A stretch of 64,000 nucleotides of DNA from Epidermidibacterium keratini (GCF_009834025.1 NZ_CP047156.1:3618067-3682066), one strand, 5' to 3'. Counted from the stretch's first letter, positions 37,248-46,254 are shown. A program made the numbers and translations. The notes: generated by a model from the letters alone, not told the origin.

Positions 37248-38351
37248 CTAGCGGTCGGTGCGGTAGCGCTCCAGCTGTTCAGGGTCGATCTCGACACCTA
37301 GCCCGGGCCCGGGCCGCACCTGCAGCTGCCCGCCGCGGATCTGCAGCGGCTCGGTCAGCAGGTCATCGCTCATATCGAGGAAGTTCGATAGCTCTCCGGC
37401 GCGGGTGGAGGTCAGCCGGTACGCCGCTCCGAAGGCGACGGTGCAGACGCTGCCGAGCTGTCCGTCGATCTGGTTGCCCATCACGATCTCCAGCCCCAGC
37501 CCCTCGGCGAGGTGATGCACCCGAGAGGACGTGGTGAAGCCGGTGCGCGCGGTCTTGATGCTGATCGCGGTTGCCGAGCCGCCGAGCACCTCCCGGGTCA
37601 CGTCGGCCGGTGTCACCGCCGACTCGTCGGCGATAAACGGCACATCACACTGCGTGACCAGCCAGCGCCGGCCAAGCACGTCATCGGCCGGGCAGAGCTC
37701 CTCGGCGAAGGTCAACCCGAGGTCGGCCATCTCGCGCATCGCGCGCGCCGACTCCGAAGCAGACCAGCCGCGGTTGCCGTCGACGTACAGCTCGACATCG
37801 TCGCCCAGGCCTTCGCGAAGCGCTCGGACGACGGCGGTGTCGAGGGTGTACGGCGTACGCCCGACCTTGACCTTGAACGTGGTGATCCCGTAGACCTCGC
37901 GCATCTTCTCGGCCTCGGCCACCATCGCCTCAGGGGTGTCGAAGCCGAGCATGTGGCTGACGCGCATGCGGTCGGTGTAGCCGCCGAGCAGCTCGCTGAC
38001 GCCGACGTCGAGGGTGCGGCCAAGGGCGTCCCACACGGCCATGTCGATGGCCGACTTCGCCGCCGGGTTGCCGACGGTGCGGGCCATCCGCGCGTGAATC
38101 TCCTCGCGCTCCAGCAGACGCAGCCCGGTGAGCTGCGGGGCGAAGATCCCTCTGATCACGGCGATGATGCCGTCCTGGGTCTCGCCGTAGGTGAAGGGTC
38201 GCGGGGGAGCGTCGGCAATCCCGACGGCGCCGGTGTCGGTGTGCACGCGGACCAGGACGTGCTCGGCCGCGTACACCTCGCCACTGGCAAAGCGCAGTGG
38301 CTTGCGATACGGGATGGAGTAGGGGATGGCCTCGATCTCGGTGATCTTCAT
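37248..38351 (-). CDS. catB: Muconate cycloisomerase
   Basis: 367 residues, enolase superfamily. The KxK motif is TFKVKVG, and metal ligands follow as VDGNRGW (Asp), EELCPAD (Glu) and IADESAV (Asp). SIKTARTGFT carries the second catalytic Lys. It lactonises cis,cis-muconate to muconolactone, which CatC then isomerises. ATG 38351 overlaps the catR stop (ATGA), so regulator and enzyme are translationally coupled. Confidence 0.94.
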   Translation of the reverse strand: MKITEIEAIPYSIPYRKPLRFASGEVYAAEHVLVRVHTDTGAVGIADAPPRPFTYGETQDGIIAVIRGIFAPQLTGLRLLEREEIHARMARTVGNPAAKSAIDMAVWDALGRTLDVGVSELLGGYTDRMRVSHMLGFDTPEAMVAEAEKMREVYGITTFKVKVGRTPYTLDTAVVRALREGLGDDVELYVDGNRGWSASESARAMREMADLGLTFAEELCPADDVLGRRWLVTQCDVPFIADESAVTPADVTREVLGGSATAISIKTARTGFTTSSRVHHLAEGLGLEIVMGNQIDGQLGSVCTVAFGAAYRLTSTRAGELSNFLDMSDDLLTEPLQIRGGQLQVRPGPGLGVEIDPEQLERYRTDR

Positions 38352-39262
38352 CGGGTCTGCTCCGTGACGCGAGAGTCAGCGGCGGCAAAGAGCCCGGCAT
38401 CGTCGAGGACACTCAGCACCGACTCGACCAGTGCGGTGGGGTGCTCGCGCCAGGCCATCGCGATGTCGATCGTCCCGGCGTCGGGTACGTCGTGGAACTG
38501 CACGCCGGCGAGGTGGATCGAGCGCGCCGACCCGGGGACGAGCGCGATCCCGAGACCGGCGGCGACGAGCGCCAGCATCACGGCGGTGTTGGGTGCGACG
38601 TGGTCGCGGCGCGGGGTGAAGCCGGCCGTGCGGCAGGCGCGCAGCACGGCCTCGTTGACCGCTGAGTCGCCGGCCTCGAATAGCACGAACCCCTCGCGGC
38701 GCAGGTCGCGCATGCCGATCGCCGGCTCGGCGACGAGGCGATGATCGGCTGGCAGAGCGAGGATCAGCGGCTCGGACTCGATCGTGCGCACGGCGATGTC
38801 ATCGCCGGCCGCCGGCGGGCGCAGCACGGAGAGGTCGAGGGTGCCGTCGTGCAGCTGGCCGCGCAGCTGCGGGGTGAGCAGGTCGGCGTGCACCTCGAGG
38901 GCGACCTCCGGCAGCGACTGCTCCAGCGCGCGGGCGATCTGCGGCAGGTGGGTAAAGACCGCGGTCGGGGTGAACCCGATCCGCACCAGTCCGCGGTGGC
39001 CCTCGGCGACCCGGCGTACGCCGACCGCACTGGCATCGACGGCGTCCAGGATCCGCCGCGCCTCCCCGAGCAGGAACTCCCCGGCCGGGGTCAGCTCGAC
39101 GTGCCGAGTCGTCCGGGTGAACAGTGGCGCCCCGAGCTGCGTCTCGAGCTGGCGGATTGCCTGCGACACCGCGGCCTGCGCCATGTGCAGTCGCTTCGCT
39201 GCCTGTCCGAAGTGGCAGGTCTCGGCGACGGTCACGAAGTAGCGAAGGTGACGCAGTTCCAT
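38348..39262 (-). CDS. catR: LysR-family regulator of the catechol operon
   Basis: 304 residues. N-terminal HTH: MELRHLRYFVTVAETCHFGQ, then AAKRLHMAQAAVSQAIRQLE. The effector domain begins at ~90 (VRIGFTPTAVFTHLPQIARA). Closest in layout to CatR/BenM regulators, which respond to cis,cis-muconate. ATG 39262 has GGAGGAG 6 nt upstream; earlier in-frame starts lack this. Unlike most LysR-type regulators, it is not divergent but is the first gene of the operon it probably controls, overlapping catB by 4 bp. Confidence 0.9.
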   Translation of the reverse strand: MELRHLRYFVTVAETCHFGQAAKRLHMAQAAVSQAIRQLETQLGAPLFTRTTRHVELTPAGEFLLGEARRILDAVDASAVGVRRVAEGHRGLVRIGFTPTAVFTHLPQIARALEQSLPEVALEVHADLLTPQLRGQLHDGTLDLSVLRPPAAGDDIAVRTIESEPLILALPADHRLVAEPAIGMRDLRREGFVLFEAGDSAVNEAVLRACRTAGFTPRRDHVAPNTAVMLALVAAGLGIALVPGSARSIHLAGVQFHDVPDAGTIDIAMAWREHPTALVESVLSVLDDAGLFAAADSRVTEQTR

Positions 39263-39318
39263 GAGTGTCTCCTCCGAAGTGCCGTGCGGGCGCGATGTTC
39301 TCACCGTAAGGACGCCTA

Positions 39319-39348
39319 TTGGTAGATACAAACACTCATTAGCGATGA
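39319..39348. promoter_or_regulatory. LysR-type operator region upstream of catR
   Basis: Two dyads in an AT-rich patch: TTGGTAGATACAA (39319-39331, T-N11-A with TTG/CAA arms) and TCATTAGCGATGA (39336-39348, TCAT/ATGA arms), 57-86 bp upstream of the catR ATG. Confidence 0.5.
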
Positions 39349-39353
39349 ATTGA

Positions 39354-40769
39354 TCAGCACCACTTATTAATCTGCGCTGCAACACGGCGTCCTGCAGCTA
39401 GGGCATGGCCGCCGGCTCGCGTGGGCACATCGCCGAGTACCGGCGGACTGCTACTGGTGTAAACGTGCCCGGTCGGGTTGGTGATTTTGATGCCGTGGGC
39501 GATGCCCGCTCGGGCCGGGATGGGTTCGGTGGTCCAGCCGCGGGTGTCTTTGGTGTGGTTGCACGAGGTGCTTTTGCCGTTGCCGTTGGTGGCATCGGTC
39601 GGTCCGCCGGCGGCGTGTGGTGTGGCGTGGTCGTAGTCGCGGATGGGCCCTCCGCACCATGGCGTGGTGCATGACTGGTCTCGGGCGGCGATGAACCTGC
39701 GTTGGGACTTGGTGAATCTGCGTCGTCGTCGGTCGCAGTCGGCGAGGGTTCCGGTGACGGGGTCGGTGAACAGTCGCCTGATCCACCGCCGCCCGCGCAG
39801 CTCGTCGCGGGTCTTCTCGCCGGTCTGGTCGCTTTGGTCGCCTTGGTCGCCTTGGTAGGGCTGGCTGGTCTCGTCGGCGTCGTTGGCGGTGTTGTCGCCG
39901 GTGTGCGCGGAGCGTGGTTCGCCGATGAGGCCGAGGGCGAACTCGCGGGCCATTGGTGCCGGGATCCAGGCGTCGCGGACGCCGGTGTATTCCTCGCCCA
40001 TCCGCGCTGGCTGCCCGTCGTCGCCCAGCAGGGTTTCGGCGCTCATCACCAGCTGGATCTCCACCCCGAGATCCATGGCGGTCGCCATACCGGTGATGCG
40101 TTCGAATGCGATGCGGGTCATCGTGACGCCGATTCCGTCGTCGTGGAGCGCGGGGTCGGTGAGGGCGGCTTTGCGCAGCGCGGCGTTCATCGCAACGGCG
40201 TCAGCCAGTTTTGTGACGATTGATAGTTGGGCCATCCCGTCGGCCAGCGGTCGGCAGGAGACGTGCGCGGTGCCGGCCGCTTCTCGGTTGCGTCGCACGG
40301 CTGCTTTCGGGTCGCGTTGATCGGCGAACCGACGGGCGCGCCCTTCGGCCTGCCGCGGTGTGAGTGAGGCGAGCTGCGGTGAGATGTGTTCGTCGAGCGC
40401 GGTTGCGTCATCGCCGGTAAGTGCCGTCGCGCCGCGCGCGACGCACTGGGCGGCGTACTCGCTGCACTCGCCTGAGGCCAGGACTCGCAATGTGCCGGGC
40501 AGGTCGATCACCAGGCGGCGGTACTCGGCGAGCTTGGTCAGCATCGCGGTGGGGGAACACCGGTGCGCCAGCGCGAGTTCGCCGACCGCGCCGGCGCGCT
40601 GCTGCTCGAGCGAGTCACCGCGCTCCTGAGCTTGGACCACTCGGGCCTTCGCGAACTGCACCGACACTCGTGCCCGGGCCGCGGCACATGCGCTTTCGGT
40701 GCGCCGCAGCGCATCGATCAGGTCGATCTGCTCGACATCGGTGCCCGATCCGTCGAACGAGCCGACCAT
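39354..40769 (-). CDS. DUF222/HNH endonuclease-domain protein (13E12-repeat family)
   Basis: About 471 residues. The N-terminal DUF222 region (~1-290) contains [20 protein letters not shown] and [20 protein letters not shown]; a Gln/Asp/Gly linker ([13 protein letters not shown]) follows. The C-terminal HNH nuclease has [29 protein letters not shown] and [10 protein letters not shown], with Cys/His/Asn residues complete. Homologues are the abundant actinobacterial 13E12 genes, some LexA-controlled in M. tuberculosis. A perfect SOS box lies over the promoter here. ATG 40769 is the first standard start after the -10 box; TTG 40853 is upstream of the promoter. Role unknown, possibly DNA-damage-linked. 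Confidence 0.85.
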   Translation of the reverse strand: MVGSFDGSGTDVEQIDLIDALRRTESACAAARARVSVQFAKARVVQAQERGDSLEQQRAGAVGELALAHRCSPTAMLTKLAEYRRLVIDLPGTLRVLASGECSEYAAQCVARGATALTGDDATALDEHISPQLASLTPRQAEGRARRFADQRDPKAAVRRNREAAGTAHVSCRPLADGMAQLSIVTKLADAVAMNAALRKAALTDPALHDDGIGVTMTRIAFERITGMATAMDLGVEIQLVMSAETLLGDDGQPARMGEEYTGVRDAWIPAPMAREFALGLIGEPRSAHTGDNTANDADETSQPYQGDQGDQSDQTGEKTRDELRGRRWIRRLFTDPVTGTLADCDRRRRRFTKSQRRFIAARDQSCTTPWCGGPIRDYDHATPHAAGGPTDATNGNGKSTSCNHTKDTRGWTTEPIPARAGIAHGIKITNPTGHVYTSSSPPVLGDVPTRAGGHALAAGRRVAAQINKWC

Positions 40770-40782
40770 CGCGCGCGTGCGA

Positions 40783-40818
40783 TCAAGCAGTGCAATCGCC
40801 GCTGAATACTTCCCCCAT
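40783..40818 (-). other. Possible 11-codon leader ORF ahead of the HNH gene
   Basis: ATG 40818 is exactly 6 nt from the -10 box TATAGT and opens [11 protein letters not shown], ending at TGA 40783, in a different frame from the HNH protein, whose ATG follows 13 nt later. It could be a leader peptide or the trace of a frameshift. Confidence 0.35.
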
Positions 40819-40824
40819 GCACCA

Positions 40825-40847
40825 ACTATACTCGAACATGCGTTCGA
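40825..40847 (-). promoter_or_regulatory. LexA (SOS) box and -10 box of the HNH gene
   Basis: TCGAACATGCGTTCGA (40832-40847) is a perfect match to the mycobacterial/actinobacterial SOS box TCGAAC-N4-GTTCGA. It sits just upstream of TATAGT (rc of 40825-40830). LexA bound here would block the promoter until DNA damage. Confidence 0.85.
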
Positions 40848-40922
40848 ACCCAAGTGTCAAGGCATGTTTCCGACTCTCCCCTGGGGACAGCGATGTCATG
40901 CAGATCCATCGCGGCCAGGCGG

Positions 40923-40928
40923 TAGGTT
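40923..40928 (+). promoter_or_regulatory. -10 box of thyX (leaderless)
   Basis: TAGGTT, 7 nt before ATG 40936, no ribosome site. Confidence 0.5.
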
Positions 40929-40935
40929 GTCGGTC

Positions 40936-41712
40936 ATGTCGCAAGCCCAGCAGCCGCGCAGTGCCCAGAGCTCGGTCGGCGAGCAGATGCGAGTCGACGT
41001 GGTCGGCATCACCGAGTTTCGCCTTCCTGACGACGTACCGCTCGAGCTCGACGCCGAGGGTCCCGAGGCGCTCGCCGAGTTCGCTGGACGGGCCTGCTAC
41101 GAATCGTGGTCCAAGCCCAACCCGGCCACCGCGACCAACGCCGGCTACCTGCGTCACGTGATCGAGGTCGGCCACCTGTCGGTGCTCGAGCACGCTCAGG
41201 TGACGGTCTACATCCGAGGTATATCCCGATCTTTGACCCACGAGCTGATCCGCCACCGCCACTTCTCCTACAGCCAGCTCTCGCAGCGACACATCCCCGA
41301 AGGCGAGTACGTCGTACCCGAACCCGTCGCCAGCGATCCCGAGCTCGCCGCGCAGTTCACCGCGGCGACTGAGCAGGCGCACGCGGCGTACGAGGAGCTA
41401 ATGACCCAGATCGAGTCCAAGCTCGCGCAGGTCGACTCGACCGCACGTCGCAAGCGGGCGCGCCAGGCCGCCCAGACTCTGTTGCCGGGTGCGCGCAGCA
41501 CCGACATCGTGGTCAGCGGCAACCTGCGAGCGTGGCGGCAGTTCATCGCCGTCCACGGCACCGACCAGGCCGACGACGAGATTCGCGAGCTCGCCGTCGT
41601 ACTGCTGCAGCGGTTGCGTGAGGTCGCCGGCAACGCCTTCGGCGACTTCGAGATTTCCACGCTGCCCGACGGGCGCGAGATCGCCTCCAGCGCGTTGGTC
41701 ACCGAAGGATAG
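40936..41712 (+). CDS. thyX: Flavin-dependent thymidylate synthase ThyX
   Basis: 258 residues. The ThyX signature RHRxFSxxxxS is present as [11 protein letters not shown] (~106-116), with [20 protein letters not shown] before it and [20 protein letters not shown] near the C-terminus. It makes dTMP using FADH2 and keeps tetrahydrofolate, so it does not need FolA. ATG 40936 fits a leaderless transcript. It begins the thyX - TIGR03085 - dapA - rnj run, the same order as around M. tuberculosis thyX-dapA-rnj. Confidence 0.97.
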   Translation: MSQAQQPRSAQSSVGEQMRVDVVGITEFRLPDDVPLELDAEGPEALAEFAGRACYESWSKPNPATATNAGYLRHVIEVGHLSVLEHAQVTVYIRGISRSLTHELIRHRHFSYSQLSQRHIPEGEYVVPEPVASDPELAAQFTAATEQAHAAYEELMTQIESKLAQVDSTARRKRARQAAQTLLPGARSTDIVVSGNLRAWRQFIAVHGTDQADDEIRELAVVLLQRLREVAGNAFGDFEISTLPDGREIASSALVTEG

Positions 41713-41722
41713 GGGAGCGCTG

Positions 41723-42361
41723 ATGTACGTCGCCCAGCAAGAACGCCAAGAGCTGTGCGCTCTGTTTGACCGCGTCGGCCCGGATGCCCCGACCCTGTCC
41801 GGCAACTGGACCACCCGCGACCTTGCCGCGCATCTGATCGTGCGCGAGGGCCGACCCGACACCGTGCCGGGCATGGTGGTCCCGGTCTTCTCTCGCTACA
41901 CCCAGCACGTCCAAGACCGCGTCGCGCGTCGCGACTGGACCGACATGGTGCGCACTATCCGCACCGGGCCGCCGATCTACTCCCCGATGCGCCCGTCGGC
42001 GGTCGACAAGAGGGTCAACGCGCTCGAGTTCTACGTCCACCATGAGGATGTACGCCGCGCGCAGCCGGACTGGGAGCAGCGTCCGGCAGACCCCGAGCGT
42101 TACCGGGTGATCGAGCAGTTCTTGATGGGCCCGGGCAAGCTACTGATGCGTCGATCCCCGGTCTCGGTGCGCTTTGACCCCCAGACCGGCAAGTCGTTCT
42201 CGGTCCGTGACGCCGGCGGCGATGCGGGCGTTGTGACCGTCGTCGGATCGGCCGACGAGCTCGCCCTGTTTGCCTACGGCCGCGACGACCAGGCACGCGT
42301 CGAGTTCGTCGGCGACGATGCCGACATCACCGCCCTCCGCTCGACAAAGCGCGGACTGTGA
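41723..42361 (+). CDS. TIGR03085-family (DinB/MDMPI-like) protein
   Basis: 212 residues. MYVAQQERQELCALFDRVGP and GNWTTRDLAAHLIVREGRPD match the actinobacterial TIGR03085 group, DinB-fold relatives of mycothiol-dependent maleylpyruvate isomerase. His/Asp positions in RDLAAHL and EFYVHHEDVRRAQP would form the metal site. Biochemical role unknown; a thiol- or metal-dependent enzyme is plausible. Starts 10 nt after thyX with AGGGGAG in front, so it is co-transcribed with thyX. Confidence 0.85.
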   Translation: MYVAQQERQELCALFDRVGPDAPTLSGNWTTRDLAAHLIVREGRPDTVPGMVVPVFSRYTQHVQDRVARRDWTDMVRTIRTGPPIYSPMRPSAVDKRVNALEFYVHHEDVRRAQPDWEQRPADPERYRVIEQFLMGPGKLLMRRSPVSVRFDPQTGKSFSVRDAGGDAGVVTVVGSADELALFAYGRDDQARVEFVGDDADITALRSTKRGL

Positions 42362-42366
42362 CGCGG

Positions 42367-42372
42367 TATTTT
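42367..42372 (+). promoter_or_regulatory. -10 box of dapA (leaderless)
   Basis: TATTTT, 6 nt before ATG 42379; no ribosome site. Confidence 0.5.
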
Positions 42373-42378
42373 GGATAA

Positions 42379-43290
42379 ATGACAGTCCCGACCCCAACTT
42401 CGGCACCCCCGCTCGGTCGGGTGCTCACCGCGATGGTCACGCCGTTCGACGACCAGGGGGCGGTCGACTACGACGCGGCGGCCCGCCTAGCGACCTATCT
42501 CGTTGACCACGGCCACGACGGCGTACTCGTCTCGGGCACCACCGGTGAGTCACCCACCACCAGCAACGAGGAGAAGACCCAGTTGCTGCGCGCCGTCATC
42601 GAGGCGGTCGGCGACCGGGTCCCGGTGATGGCCGGTGTCGGCACCAACGAGACCGCGCACACGATCCACCTCGCCGAGGAAGCGGAGAAGGCCGGCGCGC
42701 AGAGCCTGCTGGTCGTCACGCCCTACTACAACAAGCCGCCGCAGGCGAGCCTCATCGCGCACTTCACCGCCGTCGCCGATGCGACCGGTCTGCCCAACGT
42801 GCTCTACGACATCCCGGGCCGCTCCGGCGTGCCCATCGAGACCGACACGCTCAAGCGGCTCGCTGAGCATGAGCGCATCGTGGGGGTCAAGGACGCGAAG
42901 GCCGACTTCCAGGCCGGCGCCGAGGTGATCGCCACGACCGGGCTGTCCTACTACTCCGGTGACGACGGACTCGACCTGCCGTGGCTGTCGGTCGGTGCGG
43001 TCGGCAAGATCGGTGTCGCCAGCCACGCCCTCGGCGAGCAGTACGCCGCCCTGTGGGAGGCCGGCCTTGCCGGCGACCTGACCAAGGCGCAGCAGATCAA
43101 CGCCCGCCTGCTTCCTGCGGTCAACGTCGTCATGCACCGCAGCTCGCAGGGCGCGATCCGCGCCAAGGCCGCCATGCAGCTGCTCGGGGTCATCGACTCA
43201 CGCGCCACCCGGCTGCCGCTGCTGCCGGCCTCCGACGACGAGGTCGAAGAGCTGCGCAAGGTTCTCGGCGCGGCAGGAGCTGACGTCTGA
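42379..43290 (+). CDS. dapA: 4-hydroxy-tetrahydrodipicolinate synthase
   Basis: 303 residues, class I aldolase fold. GTTGESPTTSNEEK carries the Thr pair, VTPYYNKPPQ the active Tyr, and K171 in IVGVKDAKAD forms the Schiff base with pyruvate. It condenses pyruvate with aspartate semialdehyde, the first committed step to diaminopimelate and lysine; DapB (31040) does the next. The stop overlaps the rnj start by one base (TGATG), showing tight coupling with RNase J, as in other actinobacteria. Confidence 0.97.
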   Translation: MTVPTPTSAPPLGRVLTAMVTPFDDQGAVDYDAAARLATYLVDHGHDGVLVSGTTGESPTTSNEEKTQLLRAVIEAVGDRVPVMAGVGTNETAHTIHLAEEAEKAGAQSLLVVTPYYNKPPQASLIAHFTAVADATGLPNVLYDIPGRSGVPIETDTLKRLAEHERIVGVKDAKADFQAGAEVIATTGLSYYSGDDGLDLPWLSVGAVGKIGVASHALGEQYAALWEAGLAGDLTKAQQINARLLPAVNVVMHRSSQGAIRAKAAMQLLGVIDSRATRLPLLPASDDEVEELRKVLGAAGADV

Positions 43291-45104
43291 TGCCGACCAA
43301 GACCCGCAACGACCAGGACACCGCCACCAAGTCGAAGTCGAAGTCGCGTAACCGAAAGCGGAGCCGCGAGCCCAAGGCCGACGACGTCGCCAGCAACGCG
43401 CCGACGGTCGCGCAGATCGACGAGGCGACCGGATCGCTCGACACGCTGCCACCGCTGCCCGAGGGCGGGCTGCGCATCGTCCCGCTCGGCGGGCTCGGCG
43501 AAATCGGCCGCAACATGGCGATGTTCGAGTACGACGGTCGGCTGCTCGCGGTCGACTGCGGCGTGCTCTTCCCCGAAGAAGACCAGCCAGGCGTCGACTT
43601 GATCCTGCCGGACTGGTCGGCGTACGAAGACCGCCTCGATGACATCGAGGCGATCGTGCTGACCCACGGGCACGAGGACCACATCGGCGGTCTGCCCTAC
43701 CTGCTGCGCGAGCGGCGCGACATCCCGATCATCGGATCGCGGTTTACCAACGCTCTGGTGGATGCCAAGCTGCGCGAGCACCGGATCAAGCCACAGCTGC
43801 ACAACGTCAGCGAAGGCGAGCGGGTCACGTTCGGCCCGTTTGAGCTGGAGTTCTTTGCCGTCAACCACTCGATCCCGGATGCGATGGCCGTCGCGATCCG
43901 CACGCCGGCTGGGATCGTGCTGCACACCGGCGACTTCAAGATGGACCAGATCCCGCTCGACGGTCGGATCACCGACCTCGCCGGGTTCGCCCAGCTCGGC
44001 TTCGAGGGCATCGATCTGCTGATGTCGGACTCGACCAACGCTGAGGTCCCCGGCTTCGTGCCGTCGGAGTCGAAGATCGGCCCGGTCATCGAGTCGGTCA
44101 TCCGCGATGCCAAGCAGCGGGTCATCGTCGCCTCGTTCGCCTCGCACGTGCACCGCATCCAGCAGGTGATCGACGCGGCAGCCAAGAACGACCGCAAGGT
44201 CGCTTTCGTCGGCCGTTCGATGGTGCGCAACATGGGGGTGGCCAGCGACCTGGGCTATCTCGACATCCCGCCCGGCGTACTCGTCTCGCTCGATGACGCC
44301 GCCCGTATGCCGGCCTCGAAGGTCGTGCTGATCTCGACCGGATCACAAGGCGAGCCGCTGTCGGCGCTGGCCCGGATGGCCGGCGGCAGCCACCGTCAGA
44401 TCACCCTTGAGGAAGGCGACACCGTGCTGCTCGCCTCGTCGATGGTCCCCGGCAACGAGACCGCCGTCTTCAAGGTGGTCAACGCGCTGGCCAAGATCGG
44501 CGCCAACGTCGTACACAAGGACAACGCCTTCGTGCACGTCTCCGGGCACGCGGCCGCCGGCGAGCTGCTCTATCTGCTCAACACCACCAAGCCGAGCAAC
44601 GTCATGCCGGTGCACGGCGAGTGGCGGCACCTGCGCGCGCAGGCCGCCCTGGCCCGGCAGACCGGCGTACCCGAAGAGTCGATCGTGCTGACCAGCGACG
44701 GCGATGTCGTCGACCTGGTCGACGGTCAGGCCCGGATCGTCGGGCACGTCGACTGCGGCATGGTGTACGTCGACGGCAACGCGGTCGGGGACGTCGGTGA
44801 AGACGCGCTCAAGGAGCGCCGCATCCTCGGCGAGGAAGGGTTCATCTCGGCCACCGTGGTCGTCGCGACCTCCAGCCGGATGATCGTGCGGCCGGCGGCG
44901 ATCCACGCCCGTGGTTTCGCCGACAACCCGCAGATCGCCGAGCAGGTCGCCCCGCTCGTCGACGACGAGGTCAAGCGCCAGCTCGAGGACGGCGTTACCG
45001 ACACTCATCGGCTGGCACAGGCGGTACGCCGCGTGGTGGGCAAGTGGGTTGCCGACACCCACCGGCGCCGACCGATGATCCTGCCCAGCGTCATCGACGT
45101 CTAG
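43290..45104 (+). CDS. rnj: Ribonuclease J
   Basis: 604 residues, longer than the ~555 usual, owing to a Lys/Arg/Ser-rich N-terminal extension (~1-60, TKSKSKSRNRKRSREPK). Metallo-beta-lactamase motif HGHEDH (~125-130), SDSTNAEVPGF, and the beta-CASP block with FASHVHRIQQVIDAA and STGSQGEPLSALARMA follow. NVMPVHGEWRHLRAQ is characteristic of RNase J. It is a 5'-3' exo- and endonuclease for mRNA decay and rRNA maturation, and with PNPase (27255) represents the RNA-decay machinery here. The basic extension may bind RNA. Confidence 0.96.
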   Translation: MPTKTRNDQDTATKSKSKSRNRKRSREPKADDVASNAPTVAQIDEATGSLDTLPPLPEGGLRIVPLGGLGEIGRNMAMFEYDGRLLAVDCGVLFPEEDQPGVDLILPDWSAYEDRLDDIEAIVLTHGHEDHIGGLPYLLRERRDIPIIGSRFTNALVDAKLREHRIKPQLHNVSEGERVTFGPFELEFFAVNHSIPDAMAVAIRTPAGIVLHTGDFKMDQIPLDGRITDLAGFAQLGFEGIDLLMSDSTNAEVPGFVPSESKIGPVIESVIRDAKQRVIVASFASHVHRIQQVIDAAAKNDRKVAFVGRSMVRNMGVASDLGYLDIPPGVLVSLDDAARMPASKVVLISTGSQGEPLSALARMAGGSHRQITLEEGDTVLLASSMVPGNETAVFKVVNALAKIGANVVHKDNAFVHVSGHAAAGELLYLLNTTKPSNVMPVHGEWRHLRAQAALARQTGVPEESIVLTSDGDVVDLVDGQARIVGHVDCGMVYVDGNAVGDVGEDALKERRILGEEGFISATVVVATSSRMIVRPAAIHARGFADNPQIAEQVAPLVDDEVKRQLEDGVTDTHRLAQAVRRVVGKWVADTHRRRPMILPSVIDV

Positions 45105-45111
45105 CACCCCG

Positions 45112-45170
45112 ACGCGCGGTGGGTTCACCACCGCTCTTGGCGCGATAGCGGTGGTGAACCCACCGCGCGT
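45112..45170. terminator. 24-bp perfect-arm hairpin between rnj and the DUF5996 gene
   Basis: Arms 45112-45135 and 45147-45170 are exact reverse complements (ACGCGCGGTGGGTTCACC ... GGTGAACCCACCGCGCGT), with an 11-nt loop. It lies between convergent genes and is probably a bidirectional terminator despite lacking U-tracts. Confidence 0.8.
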
Positions 45171-45184
45171 GGCGCCGTCCGGTC

Positions 45185-46144
45185 CTAGAAGGGGTGCTCC
45201 TTGAGCTCCTCGCGCTCGGCGCGGATGTACTTGTCGAGCCGGTCTGGGTTTTCCTCGAGCATCTTCCGGTCCCACTTGCCCAGGTCGGCGGCGGCCGCGT
45301 AGGTACTGTCGAGGAACGCCATCAGCGTCGCGTCCGGGTCCTTGGCCGTCCGCACGACCTCGTAGGGCATCACGAACTCGCCGAGGTCGCTGTCCCAGTG
45401 CGCACCCTCGGGCTTGATCGTGGCATCGGCGTACCCGTCGGGTGTGGGGTAGCAGTAGGCGTAGAACATGCCCTCGGTGCCGCCGGCCCAGAAACCGGCC
45501 GCGGCGTTCTCTCGCGACTCGGCCTCCTCCATCACGAACGGCGCGCAGTTGGGGACGCTGCCGGTGTGCGGCGGCGCGCCGCGCCCGGAGTAGCGGGTCA
45601 CCGACAGGTCCAGGCTGCCCCAGAACAGCTGCACGGGGCTGGCCTTGCCGACAAACCACGCGCGGTGCAGCTCGAAGACTCGGTTGATCTGCACGAGCTG
45701 GGTCCAAAACGTGCGCATCGCCTCGCCGTCGTAGGACTTGTGCTCGGTGTCCTCGGCAAACGGGATCGCCGGCTCGACCTCGTTGGGCGCGGGGATGATC
45801 TCGGCGCCGACACCAAGCTGCTTCAGTGCATCGAGGGTCTCGGCGAAGAAGTCGGCGACGGTCTTCGGCTCCAGCGCGACCGTCACCCGGCCGCCGTCCG
45901 AGCAGCGCAGCACCAGCTGCTGGTCGATGAAGTCGAACTCCATGTCGAACCCGCGCCCGTGGTAGGGGATCAGCCGGGTGCCCAGCCCGCGCGCGGTGAT
46001 GTCGAAGCTGACGTTCCACCAGTGGTTGACCAGCGGTGTACCGACCATCTGGATCTTGCCGACGATCTGGGTCCACATGTGGAACGTCTCGCGGGTGTCG
46101 GTCCAGCTATCGGTGGGCAGCTGCGGCCACTGTGGTGTGTCCAT
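45185..46144 (-). CDS. DUF5996 family protein
   Basis: 319 residues. WPQLPTDSWTDTRETFHMWT, then QIVGKIQMVGTPLVNHWWNV and the later FWGSLDLSVTRYSGRGAPPH match the DUF5996 family, whose function is unknown. Several Trp, His and Arg residues are grouped as in an enzyme pocket, but no catalytic motif is assigned. ATG 46144 has GAGGAG upstream. Divergent from the carnitine-acyltransferase-like gene. Confidence 0.85.
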   Translation of the reverse strand: MDTPQWPQLPTDSWTDTRETFHMWTQIVGKIQMVGTPLVNHWWNVSFDITARGLGTRLIPYHGRGFDMEFDFIDQQLVLRCSDGGRVTVALEPKTVADFFAETLDALKQLGVGAEIIPAPNEVEPAIPFAEDTEHKSYDGEAMRTFWTQLVQINRVFELHRAWFVGKASPVQLFWGSLDLSVTRYSGRGAPPHTGSVPNCAPFVMEEAESRENAAAGFWAGGTEGMFYAYCYPTPDGYADATIKPEGAHWDSDLGEFVMPYEVVRTAKDPDATLMAFLDSTYAAAADLGKWDRKMLEENPDRLDKYIRAEREELKEHPF

Positions 46145-46240
46145 TGCCGACTCCTCGTCGTCAGGGCTCCGTCCGGTGCGGCTCAGCCTAACCTGATCAG
46201 GGACGTCGCCAAGTCAGCAGCGCGAGGCCGGGATCGGTCC

Positions 46241-46246
46241 TATCGT
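46241..46246 (+). promoter_or_regulatory. -10 box of the acyltransferase gene
   Basis: TATCGT, 8 nt before ATG 46255; near-leaderless layout without ribosome site. Confidence 0.4.
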
Positions 46247-46254
46247 GAACGCTC

